DNA from: Dactylorhiza incarnata | Taxonomy: Eukaryota; Streptophyta; Magnoliopsida; Asparagales; Orchidaceae | Reading direction: 5' to 3' | Assembly: GCA_033032865.1 (NCBI GenBank) | Contig: JAWHQI010000306.1 | Location: 1,612,001 to 1,676,000, forward strand | DNA length: 64,000 nucleotides | Shown here: positions 1-10,434 of the stretch, in pieces | How positions within the stretch are numbered: position 1 is the stretch's first letter | Layout: every line of letters begins with the position of its first letter | Made by a program: the position numbers and the translations under genes | The notes under the pieces: model-generated | The model's input: only the letters and a program-made list of their open reading frames with translations | What the model was told of the DNA's origin: nothing | Database searches by the model: none

Positions 1-2039
1 CTGGTTGTGAAACCTTGCCGCTGCCGGTGTGTACAACACAGAGATCGGTACCCCCTCATGTTTCTTTGTCGCAAACATGTCCAGATCCCTTTCCTTCATT
101 CCTCCACCCAAGTTTTCTTCTCCTACCACCAGCTCTAGTTCTCTCCTCCCCTAACTTCCAGCCGAAAATATATTTACTCTTCCCATAATTCCTGCCGCAA
201 GCTTTCTACTATCTCTGTTGTAACCTTCCAGTTAAGTCTTCCTTGTTAACAGAAACTCCCACATTCCAACACCTCAACCCGTAGATATTCGCCGCATTCC
301 GCCTCCGCCGGATCTCTTTGCTATGTGAGTAATTGTACTGTGTTTATTTTTGTTTGCATAAAATATTTGGAGAATATTTCATATTTTCAGCGAAGATCCA
401 GTGTTGATTGCACATTGTTTCATTTTCATAATATTCTATAAATTTATTTGCAAAATTTGTAGTTGAATGCACCACTTGTGAAAAGAACGTGATTGTTTGC
501 TTACGCGCGCAAAAATTATTGTGAACACTGAGTTGATTTGCTAGCCGCTTATAAACTTATTGCTAACATTTAATTCCGGATTAATTGAAAACTTACATGC
601 ATCATTTAGATTGGGCTTGATCACATTTATTCCGCACATTCACGTAGGTTTGCATTAGCGTGTCGGCACAGCCCTTTTCACATAGGCCTGTCCTGCGTCA
701 CCAGTGATCGAATCGCTCAACGATCCTTGATCTCAAGGATAGCTCAACGATTAACGATCGTTGCCCGCCGACCGTTGTTCGGCGACCAGGAAACTCACAG
801 ATCTCGGTCTGAAGAAGCAAGCTCAACGATCAGCGATCGTTGACCGCCGACCGTTGATCGCCGACCGTCTCTCTCAACTCCTGAAGATCGGCAACTCAAC
901 GATCAACGATCGTTGACCGACGACCGCAAGCATCGCTCGGCGATCGTCGATCGTCGATCGGTGACCCCAGACCAAATTGAAGGCCGATCACAGTTTGTTG
1001 ACCATCTACCTCTCCTTGGAAGAATTCCCCTCGGTGATCGTTGACCGACCCAATCTACGATCGTTGACCAAAGTTAAAGTTTCTGTCAAGCCAAAATAGA
1101 GTCGTTTCTGCTTCAAGAATGGAAGACGTCAGTCCTTGTTGCCGCTAATACGCGCCTTTCATATTGAAACTTTTGCAGAAAATGGAAAGAAAAGGGGATA
1201 TATATAATCTCTTTTTTAATTAGATGCCTTAGCTCTCACACAACTCAGCTCTAGCCAAGAAGCAGAAAGCTCGTAGCCTAGAAACGAAAAAGCTCACGCA
1301 GTCTATCTCCCTCCTCATTATACCTTTCTGTAAACTGAGTCTTCTTCTTTTGAGATTCAGCTAGTCTCTCTTCTCTAAAAACAACTCTGCCTGTGCTACA
1401 ACATTCGATTTCAAACATTCTCACTGTAAAGGGTTATCAGACTCTCCCTTCAAAAGAATTGCTTGGGTTCGTGGATCTCCAGTGAAAAAGATCCTACTTA
1501 GGTTCTTGGATCTCCAGTGGAAAAGATCTTATTGGGTTGGAGTCTCCAGAAGGAAAATACTCGTCGTCTCGGTCGAGAGACAGTGGATGCCCACTCATTG
1601 TGGAAGAGAAAACGTACCCAGTTGATTGGGAAACCTCTATAAAACCCTTTGTATCGTCTGGATGTTCTTTGCTTTTCTGTTTGTTTTTCTTATCTGTCTA
1701 TCTAAACCTAATTGAACTCATTAACTTTAAGGAAGAAATAAAAAAAGATTTCAAAACACCATATAAGTGGGTGTCTTCTCTATTCACCACCCCCTCCCCT
1801 CTAAAGAAGTATTCATATACTTCATTCCGCTCTTTCATGCATGATTAATTGGCCAAACTTTTCGTTAAAATTGGGCCACCACTAATAATTCAGTTAACAT
1901 TGCCTAAACTTTATTCAGCTCAGTCTTTTAGTAATACTTTGGGTTATTTTCATGTGCATAGAAAGACTGTACTTTGGTTTTGTTTCCATTCAACTCAATA
2001 AATATAGTAATAACTAATTTATGGTTACTCTGTTCTCAG
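1..2039. other. Sequence upstream of the first visible PHAX-like exon, probably intron with LTR-like material
   Basis: No convincing coding exon is visible. The stretch holds a GC-rich repeat block (705-1070), a TATA-like run near 1197-1207 followed by a pyrimidine-rich leader-like sequence, and two near-repeats of a phrase about 50 bp apart (around 1460-1540). This looks like the U3/R/U5 of an LTR element, but I cannot find paired ends, a primer site or a target duplication, so the family is open. The last 20 bases are a normal pyrimidine-rich splice acceptor ending in AG at 2038-2039. Confidence 0.35.
705..1070. repeat. Degenerate tandem repeats rich in CGATCGTTGACC palindromes
   Basis: At least four copies of a 50-75 bp unit built on 'CTCAACGATC..CGATCGTTGACC' followed by 'GCCGACCG' occur between about 718 and 1068. 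Each unit is self-complementary around CGATCG, so the block can form hairpins. Related CGATCG-rich sequence recurs at 12465-12600 in a different setting. Confidence 0.7.
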
Positions 2040-2145
2040 GTTCGTTATCAACACCTGCAGACAACTAAAAGAGAAGAAGTCCTATCTTATATGGAATGCA
2101 GTTGGCTGTCTTGGAGTTTCTGCTATAAGTGATCTGGTGAAAGAG
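2040..2145 (+). CDS. PHAX-like RNA export adapter, internal exon (first half of RNA-binding domain)
   Basis: This 106-nt exon lies between an acceptor (pyrimidine tract, TTCTCAG) and a donor (GAG|GTAAAAA). After one base that completes a split codon it encodes 35 residues, including CRQLKEKKSYLIW and the stretch ending SDLVKE. It is followed in phase 0 by the exon at 13287. Together the two exons read like the PHAX RNA-binding domain (Pfam RNA_GG_bind): a helical part with 'L.E.K..LI' and then the NGG...GGV core. In animals PHAX bridges capped U snRNA, cap-binding complex and the exportin CRM1 during nuclear export; plant relatives carry the same domain, but their role is less clear. The family call comes from reading the domain by eye. 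The N-terminal exons are not in the window. Confidence 0.8.
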
Positions 2146-3406
2146 GTAAAAATCTAATGCTAAATAATCAGATTTAATTTTGAAATGGCATTGGTGCAGC
2201 GCGAGGTAGTTCAATAAGCACGCATTTCTCTGTAACTCATCTAACCCGTTCTTAGTTGGATTTCCCCACTTTATGCTCGCCATTTTGAATTTGTAGAGGT
2301 TTTTCGAAAGTTTAAAGCCACTCAAAGCTTAATCCATCTTGTTGTGAAGCTGGGTGATCATTCTTGCAAAGAAAAAAAAAAGATTTGGCTATCATGTCAT
2401 CTAATAATTTATTTAACACTGCGCAAATATTTCCAATCTGCAGTTAACTGAAAGTACATATTTTGCAACTCACATAAATAAATAAATACATCATTTTCCC
2501 CCATTTTCACTCTTCCTTGAGGAAATTTTTAGTTGGGAGCAGATTGGCTTGCCCCTAGCTTGTTGGGAGAAGGGCATAGCTTCTGACAAACATCTTCCAA
2601 GAAGTGCTCGTTAGCAGGTCTGTCATTGATTCGACTTTGAGCCAAATCAAGCTTGGCTTAAAGTCGGCTCGAAGTAATTCGAGCTGACTCAAAATTGACT
2701 CAAGCTCAAATGGCTTCGAGCTAATTTCAAGTCGACACAATAATTTCGTGTTGGATCAAAATTTCCACAATAGACAAAATTCAAATAGTCGAGGGCGAGA
2801 AAATCTTCACAAAGTGAGGATAAAACAACAAGGAGGATGAGAAATTTAGTTAGGGTTAGATGTTTAATAAATGACACTTAATATTCTGTATATAATGTAT
2901 CTACATGTATGTGTGTATATATATATATGTCTGTGTGTGTATGTATATAATTTTATTTTGAGCCATATCCATTCAATTTGTTTCCGGCTTGACATCTGCA
3001 TGAAATTAAGACCGAGTTGAGTTTTGGATCATGGCTCAGATCATTTGGATTCGATCCAAGATAAAACTTGAGTCGATATTCTAGCAATCTTCGATCTTCC
3101 AACCAATGTAATAGCCTTATTCATTGGTGAACCTTCTCTTACGGAGGAGCTATAGCATCATGTTCATCGCGTCGATGCCAACCCCATCTATTTTCCTCCT
3201 CACGTGTATGGCATCTTGATGGGCTTTGTCGCATTAGACCTAAAATGCGATTTGAATCAATAGATCCTCCTCCCGAGGCAGAAAAAGTACCCTCCTTTAT
3301 TGTCCACTCCTTGTTTTTGTCATTTGAATATTTTTATTTGCTTCATGCGCCCAAAAGAGCTAGCTTCTCGCTCACAATTTGCGAATAGAAATATTGCAAA
3401 TATATT
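2146..3406. other. AT-rich intron sequence, no gene seen
   Basis: I see no coding signal here. It contains a TA/TG microsatellite at about 2907-2952 and otherwise unique-looking AT-rich sequence up to the start of LINE homology. Confidence 0.5.
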
Positions 3407-4677
3407 TCTATGAGAACGAGTAATAGATGAGTCATACCATGAAACTATGAGAACGAGTAATAGAAAGAAGAGTATGACGGTAGACTAACATCTCAGAGAA
3501 TCAACTTGGATTCATGCCAGGGTGGTCGACCGTGGAAGCTATACATCTCTTGAGGAGACTCGTTGACAACTATCGAGAAAGAAAACAAGATTTGCATATG
3601 CTGTTTAACGATCTTGAGAAGGCTTATGATAGGGTTCTAAGAGAGATCTTATGGAGATTCTTAGAAAAGAAAGGTGTAAATGTATCATACACTGACATAA
3701 TTAAAGATATGTATACAAATTCAGTGACGAGGGTGAGAACATCTGGAGGATTAACACAGTAATTCTCTCATTGTTGGCTTACATCAAGGTTCAGCTTTAA
3801 GCCCTTGTCTTTTTACCCTTATCTTAGATGAGCTCACCGAACATATCCAACAAGCAATACCTTGGTGTTTATTGTTTGCGGATGATATTGTTTTGGTCGA
3901 TGAGATGCGCGAGGGTGTAAACGCGAAACTTGAATCTTGGCGAGACACTTCGGAAAAGAAGGGTTTTAGGTTGAGCACGAGAAAGACAAAGTATATGGAG
4001 CTTAAATTTAGCAGTGCAAGAAGGTCGGATGACTTCATTATTAAGTTGGGTGATCAAGATATTTCCCGCAGTAAGCGCTTTAAATATCTTGGATCGATAG
4101 TTCAAAAAGATGGAGGTGTTCATAAAGATGTGATACATAGAATCCAAGCAGGTTGGTTGAAGTGGAGAGGCGCGTCAGGGATCTTATGTGATCGTAAAGT
4201 ACCATTACAACTTAAAGGCAAGTTTTATCGTACTGCAATTAGACCAGCGATGCTCTATGGTTCTGAGTGTTGGGTAGTGAATTGTGTACATGAGCAAAAA
4301 ATGGGTGTTGCGGAGATGGGAATGCTTAGGTGGATGTGCGGACACATGAGACTCGATAAAATTAGGAGTGAATGTATCAGGGATAAGACAGGAGTGACAC
4401 CAATTGCAGAGAAGATGCGAGAAGCTCGACTAAGATGGTTTGGACACGTACAAAGGAGACCATTAGAGGCACCTGTTAGTCGTTGTGAGAGTTTAGTCAC
4501 TAGGCACGTTAAACGGTGGAGGGGTAGACCAATAAAGACTTGGAATGAGACTATAAGGAAAGACATGATGTACTTAGGCATTATTGAGATTATGACTAAA
4601 GATAGGGCATAATGGCGACAACGGATCCATATAGCCGACCCCACTATAATGGGATAAAGGCTTGAGTGTTGTTGTTT
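3407..4677 (+). mobile_element. 5'-truncated RTE-type LINE, copy 1 (reverse transcriptase relic)
   Basis: Three frames together give a reverse transcriptase of the plant RTE clade. There is a start-side block (KL*ERVIERR, then SENQLGFMPG) at 3440-3525. A finger/palm block follows at 3514-3762. After a frameshift comes the GLHQGSALSP region at 3775-3810, and then a long frame (3872-4612) with the catalytic FADDIVLVDE, the thumb, and the C-terminal motif GRPIKTWNETIRKDM. The 3' tail (ATAGCCGACCCCACTATA, GGGATAAAGGCTTGAGTG, then a TTG run) matches the tails at 9000-9050 and 59133-59173. The endonuclease domain is absent, and a 20-bp phrase (TATGAGAACGAGTAATAG) is duplicated at the truncated 5' edge. 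Stops and a frameshift mean it is dead. Confidence 0.88.
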
Positions 4678-6290
4678 ATAAGATAGGCTACCTGAAGGCT
4701 TGCATCGCGGACCCGCGGTGCGATGTCTATCCTCCAGCTTCATCTCGAGTTGGGTGGTCATGAATGAACATGCCACAAAGTGTGCACATTCAAAGGCTTG
4801 CATGGAGTCATGACACGATAACAACATAATGTCCACCAGTTTCATTTGGTTCATCCCCTCGACGCCAATGCATGATAACTGCCAAAATGTCAAAGGCCAT
4901 GGGATCTTAACGAGTGTACGCAAGAGAAGTGATATAAGGTACTCACAAGTACCTTTTCCCCATTCTCTACTCAAATATGGGATTTCCCTTGTGATCCCAA
5001 GAACTCGCCTCGTAATGATAAGGAGACTTTCTCTTGCCCCCACAAAATGTTGAGAGAATCACCTCTAGATCGTCCGTAAGGGGAGGCGGCTCACCACGAG
5101 TAAAGTGCTAACGTACTCAACCTGAGAAGATGAGCGACGCACCCTCTTGCGTGCCGCCCCTTACGTTCAGGCATCCCTACATTCTTGGGAAATTATTCCA
5201 TTATTCACTTCCCCGAATACACCCAAGGCTTTAAGTCTAGTTCTTCTAAACAACAAAGGCAAAGTATGACAATTCACAAAAATTTCACATTAGTAAAACT
5301 ACCTGACTTAACTAACGAAAGTCAAGAGAAGAGGCGAACACTTACACACATTCCTCATGCTCGCTCACAAGAGGAGTTTGCCTCGGGTAAAACACGACTC
5401 GAAGAATCTATCATCAAAAAACTTCATCTTCTCATCCTCCTGGGTTAGGGCCGGTGGCTTGAACACTATCTCTCCTTTTGTGCAGGGCCTCCTGCTAATC
5501 TGTTGATAAATGTGATTGGTGATAAAAAATAATGTTGCTTCCCTTCATGGATCTTCTTCTTCATGTTCGTGGACTTATTGAGCTACCGAAGTAGATATTA
5601 GTTATCGTTTTCGTGAACCAAAAACAAGATGCAAAATAACTGGACACTCTACTTCACTTTTTAGAGTCAGAGGAAAACAACAAAACCCACTAGCAATGAT
5701 ATGTGTTAGAAGAAAACTAGGCAAGGATAACCTTGTCATCTTGTACCTCCCTCCAAAGTGGGACCCCCAGTTGAAATTGATCCGCATAGAACGTCAAATT
5801 CACCCCTCATATGGAGTTGTTCCTCTCATCCTCTGCTCGCAGATCAAGCGAGTATACGTCAGGGAATGAAATCAACTCCTTCAATCCCACCAGAAATCTT
5901 GGCAGAAATATTTACTGCAACGCAACACCTTAGGACCTCCCTTCTTTTTGAGAAAGAGGTAGAAAATAAAAGATTGGAAGAAGAAGAAGAACAATGTGAA
6001 ACAAGAACAAATCTAGGGTCATAACAAAGGAAGAAAAAGACTAAAGGCAATGTGTGCTACTCATAGTATGGAGTATGCAACACTTCTAGACTTGCACATA
6101 ACATGATGATTTGACATGCCTCTTTAGCCATTAGCTGCAGAAAACTATAAAGATGCGATGCTCTTTGACTTCCCATAACTTCGAAGTAAGAGATCTCGAT
6201 TACTTTCCTATGCAAGTTTGTTTCCAACCACTTTGGCCTCCGTTATCAGAATAATGTTTGGGTGGGCATTTGCTAGAAAATACACGTAAT
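4678..6290. other. Unassigned intron sequence between LINE and SINE
   Basis: The stretch has moderate GC and several short ORFs without recognisable domains. Around 5075-5165 a short inverted pair (GTAAGGGGAGGCGGC and GCCGCCCCTTACG) flanks about 75 bp. That could be part of a decayed element, but I could not define its ends. Confidence 0.35.
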
Positions 6291-6292
6291 TA

Positions 6293-6469
6293 AAGGGCAG
6301 CCCGGTGCACAAAGACATCCCCGCACAGCGAGGGTCCGGGGAAGGGTCCCACCACAAGGGTGAAATATAGGCAAACCTTACCTTGCATTTTGTAAGAGGT
6401 TGCTTTCGGGACTCGAACCCGTGACCTCAAGGTCGCACGACAACACCTCAACCGGTGCGCCAAGGCTCT
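6293..6469 (-). mobile_element. Au-type SINE, near full length
   Basis: On the - strand the element begins with a tRNA-derived head: AGCCTTGGCGCACCGG (A box region, + strand 6451-6467) and GGTTCGAGTCC (B box, + strand about 6409-6419). It continues into the Au body with CTTACAAAATGCAAGG, CACCCTTGTGGTGGGACC and CCCCGGACCCTCGCTG, and ends in GTGCACCGGGCTGCCC and a short T/A tail. Au SINEs are RNA polymerase III-derived elements found patchily across flowering plants and mobilised by LINEs. The RTE LINE nearby is a plausible but unproven partner. No clear target duplication is visible. Confidence 0.85.
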
Positions 6470-6483
6470 GAGTTTAGGACCGA

Positions 6484-7295
6484 AACCGCAGGAAAGTTTT
6501 AGACTGAAACCGCATGAAACCACAAAACTGCACCACATTGCACCGATTTCAAAATGTACTGAACAGTACGGCTACGATGCGGTTTTGGTAATTTCAGCAC
6601 CGCACATGCGCGGTGCGGTTTATGTCTACAAAAAATCGTAAAAACCGCACTGCACCGCGCATACCAATATTCATCATTCCTTATAGGTTAATGCAAAGAG
6701 TTTAATTACTGAACCAAAACACTCAGTAGCAGCCAACAACGCAGTTTAATAAGATGCAGTTTGCCGGTTTATTATATTTAGGACCTAAGACTTTTACATT
6801 ATTTATTATTATTATTTTTACTTATTACATTATATTATATGCTTAAAGCTCTATAGATATATAATATTATTTATCCCCGATCCTGCACCCGCAGACCAAC
6901 CTAGGGCTGAAAGTTTTAAACCAAAATCGCACCGCACTGCACTGATTGAAATGCACTGAACGGTTTTCGGTGCTTGGTAATATCAAAATCAAACAATGTG
7001 CGGTGTGGTTTCTGTCTACGAAGAACCGTAAAAACCGCACCGCACCGTGCATACAAAAATTCATCCTTATAAGTTAATACAAAGAGTTTAATTGCCGAAC
7101 AAAAGCACTCAGCAGTCGACAGGCCTGGCAGCCGACAACACGATTTAATAAGATGTGGTTTGTCGGTTTATTAGATTTAGGACTTAAGACTTTTACGTTA
7201 TTTATTATATATTATTTACTTATTACGTTTTATTATATACTTATAGTTATATAATATTGTTTACCCCCGATCCTGCACCCGCAGACCAACCCTAA
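6484..7295. repeat. Two tandem units of about 410 bp with hAT-like CCGCACCG ends
   Basis: Unit 1 (about 6484-6899) and unit 2 (about 6900-7295) align along their whole length: a head rich in ACCGCACCG and its complement, then a shared body (CAAAGAGTTTAATT, TTTAATAAGATG, GACTTTTAC) and a shared end (GATCCTGCACCCGCAGACC). The same ACCGCACCG subterminal style occurs in the element at 24588-26111. Such repeats are typical of plant hAT transposon ends. The direct arrangement of two units suggests unequal exchange or tandem insertion. Confidence 0.65.
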
Positions 7296-7545
7296 ATCAA
7301 CGAATCCCCAATCCCGCACCAGCAGACCAGCGCAACAACCATGCCCTATCCCGAGAGTCTTTGAAGGTTATAATGAGTCTCATCCTCTTCCTCCTGACGT
7401 GACTCACTGCCGACTCCGATCCCGTCCGGCTGTCCCTGTCGACTATCATCGCTCGTTGCCAAAACAAAGCCAAAATCGTTGAAGTCCACACTTCTCTATC
7501 GCCGATCTTCGAACTGTTGGGATTTTGGGCCCATAACACATAAGT

Positions 7546-8330
7546 TTGGATATGGATAGTTTCAGACACATTTACGGGTACTTTGGGGTAGCAGGCTTGA
7601 TTCCTCTCCTTCACGTGGAGTACAAATTCTCATCAACCTTTGTTAGGAAATTCTACATTAATTTACGAAGTAAAGGGAAGGCGAAGTTACATGAATCAGT
7701 CCAATCAGTTATCCAGGGACATAGTGTGTCGATCACACACGAGGATTTGAGGTCTATCTATGGTTTTTCGTCCCATGGATTTATGTTGGATATGGTGAAG
7801 AGATTCAAGGTCATGAGGGATTGGACAAGAGTCAATCGGGTGTACCTGACTTGATCACCTCCATGTCCACGTTGACATCGGATGACCGCATCATTCAAGA
7901 CATTCTCCGTCACACTATCATGTGCAAGTCAGGGGATAACTACGAGTTTCACAGCTCAATTGAGCATGGTGACATATCACATTTTGCCGCGTGAAATTTT
8001 TAGCCTCATCCTTTCTATCATTTGATACACATACTGCCTAAAAGATCTGTTCGTCAACGGATAAATAATTAAGCCTTGGAGGAGTGATCCAGAGGGTGTT
8101 GTATTGGAAGTACCCGTACATAGTTAGGGATGAGTACCCTATAGATTGTTTTCCTTATGATTATTCTAGTGAGGATTTTCCTGCAAATATTCTTCCACTG
8201 CCGCGTGCTTCAGTATCGCCACCAGCACCCCAACATCCTCTTCAACGTGGAGGATCAGTGGGAGACACACATATGGAGTGCTTTATCTTGTGTGAGAACA
8301 TGGTGAAAAACTCATAGCACTCCTCTACGC
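7546..8330 (+). pseudogene. Decayed plant transposon-associated ORF (PF20167-like), broken
   Basis: The frame at 7546-7854 has a pattern common in plant retroelement-associated proteins ('putative plant transposon protein'): KFYINLRSKGK, then VIQGHSVSITHEDL and IYGF. Shifted frames downstream continue it (DDRIIQDILRHTIMCKSG near 7890-7930, then a Pro-rich tail at 8084-8317). Several stops and frameshifts interrupt it, and a LINE copy is inserted just downstream at 8605. The match is by eye, and the exact parent element is unknown. Confidence 0.5.
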
Positions 8331-8588
8331 GCAAATGAAAACTCACAAGAAGCAAAACATATTGAAGTGAATGATGCACTTCATAATAAAGAGACTCTCA
8401 ACTTGACCCACACATGCTGAAGAACTGTCTTGGCGAGAGTCTGATGACAAGCAGCCAGAGACACATCATCAATACCATCACCGCAGCTCTGCGGGAGAAT
8501 CTCGTCGTCTTCGAGGCCAAACCAGTGGTGTTAGCCAAGTGGAGGAGTACATAAAGGATGAGGATTGAGAGGATTTTCATATTTCAAT

Positions 8589-9067
8589 TTTTTATATTTG
8601 CCATGCCAGCAATGCTCTACGGTTCCGAATGTTGGGCAATGAATGGTGTACATTAGCAAAAAATGGAAGTTGCGGAGATGAGAATGCTTAGGTGGATGTA
8701 TGGTCACACAAGACTGGATAAAATAAGGAATGAATATATCAGGGATAAGACAGGAGTGGCGTCAATTGTAGAGAAGATGCGAGAAGCTCGTTTAAGATGG
8801 TTCAGACATGTACATAGGAGACCATTAGAGACACCTGTTAGGCGTTGTGAGAGTTTAGTTACTAGACATGTTAAACGGGGGAGGGGTAGACCAAAAAAGA
8901 CTTGGAATGAAACTATAAGGAAAAGCATGATGTACTTAGGCATTAGTGAGACTATGATTAAAGATAGGGGCCATAGGGCGCAATGGCGACAAACGATCCA
9001 TATAGCCGACCCCACTATAGTGGGATAAAGGCTTGAGTGTTGTTGTTGTAGTTTTTATATTTGTCAT
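8589..9067 (+). mobile_element. 5'-truncated RTE LINE, copy 2, with 16-bp target duplication
   Basis: The element body (about 8605-9051) is the 3' end of the LINE seen at 3407-4677 and keeps one open frame (8663-9028) for the C-terminus after the reverse transcriptase, including GRGRPKKTWNETIRKSM and the tail motif IHIADPTIVG. It ends in GGGATAAAGGCTTGAGTG plus a TTG run. It is bounded by TTTTTATATTTGCCAT (8589-8604) and TTTTTATATTTGTCAT (9052-9067), a target duplication with one mismatch. This fixes the insertion limits and shows strong 5' truncation. It is inactive. Confidence 0.88.
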
Positions 9068-9344
9068 TTAAATGTTTGTATAATAGCACGACAAACAATT
9101 TGAGGCCATGTTGTTTTACAGACAGATAGCACCAGCGGTAGCTGCTACTTCCAGTGGTACTATTTTGAAAAACAGCTCGGCTATTTTATATCTTTCAACA
9201 ATTTTTTTTTTTTCAGTAACTTATTTTGCGGTAGTTTATTTTACAAGCATATTGTGTCCTTGGTGTTGTTTAGAGCATATACGATTATTTAATGCCATAG
9301 TAAAATGACCAATAAGAAAACTCAAGGGAAGCAAAAACACAAAA

Positions 9345-9467
9345 GGACAGCCCGGTGTACAAAGCATCCCCGTGCAGCGAGGGTCCGGGGAAGGGGTCCC
9401 ACCACAAGGGTGAAATGTAGGCAAACCTTACCTTGCATTTTTGCAAGAGGCTGCTTCCAGGACTCGA
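9345..9467 (-). mobile_element. Au-type SINE, truncated copy lacking the A box
   Basis: This copy is nearly identical in its body to the SINE at 6293-6469 (CAGCCCGGTG, GGGTCCGGGGAAGGGG, CACCACAAGGGTGAAATG, TTGCAAGAGGCTGCTTCC). On the + strand homology stops at GGACTCGAAC, inside the B box, so the tRNA head with its A box is missing. This is 5' truncation, as expected for target-primed insertion. Confidence 0.82.
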
Positions 9468-9714
9468 ACGTATATCTAAATATCATTTTGGTTTCCACGT
9501 ATAGTAATGATTATATCTTGTGTTAATTTCATGAGAGTTTTTTACTCTAGTTCTATTCCTCATGGTAGTGCTAGAGTGATAAGAAAGTAGAGGGTAAGTG
9601 GGAGAATTTACTTATGCAAGGGAATCAAATATATATGTTTTGGAGTGAAATTCAAATATATATGTTTTGGAGTATAGTTTTTGACACTCATATTTAATAG
9701 TGATGTTAATTTCT

Positions 9715-10434
9715 TCAATTTAAATCCAAATCCGTATTTTTAACAAAAAAATCATGTCTAGCCTTTTTGTATGTTGGAGTGCTATTTTTCACCATGTTTG
9801 TTATATATTCAACTCGCTCGTCATACTCATCCCTAAATTTATCAATTGTATCATTCATATCTTTAATCTCATTTGAAAGCGTATCACACTTATTACATAT
9901 GGATATGATGGGCTTATCAGTAAACTTTATGTGCAACATTTGAACGAGACAAACAAATGATTTTGTTTTTCAATTTTTTATTTTCTACACTTGAGCTGGA
10001 ATTTTCTTTTTCAAATTTTCTATTGCAAGTTTAGCTTTTTCAAGCTTACTAGATATGAAATTAAACTTATATTCCAGAAAGTATTTCGAATTGCTTCATT
10101 CCAGAAAATATTTCAAATTTTCTATTGCAAGTTTAGCTTTTTCAAGTTTAGCTTTTTCTAACAAATAGTCATTTGTTGATTCATTTGACACTATGTCAGT
10201 TTCCCTTCTTTTTGATGTGCTTGCCATACTGCAGTCTAAGCTAGAATCTTCTTTCGTCATTGAACGAGCATGTTCACTCTCAACATTTGGTTGACTTAAA
10301 TTCTTGTATTCGTTTAGCACATGAGGAAGGAGCGTCATAAGTATTTTAAAGAAATTTTCAAATTTCATATGCAGTGCTAAAAGTATAAATGAGTTTACAA
10401 ATATTTTTGTTAATAGCACAAAATATACATTCAT
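9715..10434 (-). pseudogene. AT-rich ORF remnants, coiled-coil-like, unrecognised (perhaps gag-derived)
   Basis: Two - strand frames (10096-10434 and 9715-9939) encode a charged, Lys/Glu/Asn-rich sequence with heptad-like parts (EKAKLEKAKLAIENLK; KCDTLSNEIKDMNDTIDKF). Plant copia gag C-termini often look like this, but I see no zinc knuckle, protease or LTR to support it. The frames are separated by a stop-rich stretch that contains a local duplication (10009-10146). Confidence 0.35.
10009..10146. repeat. Local tandem duplication with period of about 102 bp
   Basis: The phrase TTTCTATTGCAAGTTTAGC with its flanks occurs at about 10009-10044 and 10111-10146. Between them, ATTCCAGAAAGTATTTC and ATTCCAGAAAATATTTC are also paired. 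On the - strand this duplicates the EKAKLAIENLK coding phrase. Confidence 0.7.

Noticed and set aside
1..2039. An endogenous pararetrovirus promoter (TATA, leader-like and GACGTCA motif)
   Set aside because: No viral coding region, tRNA-Met primer site in the right place or repeat partner is visible; the motifs alone are too weak.
6293..6469. A tRNA gene, because A and B box sequences are present
   Set aside because: The head does not fold into a complete cloverleaf and continues into the Au SINE body; a second truncated copy exists at 9345.
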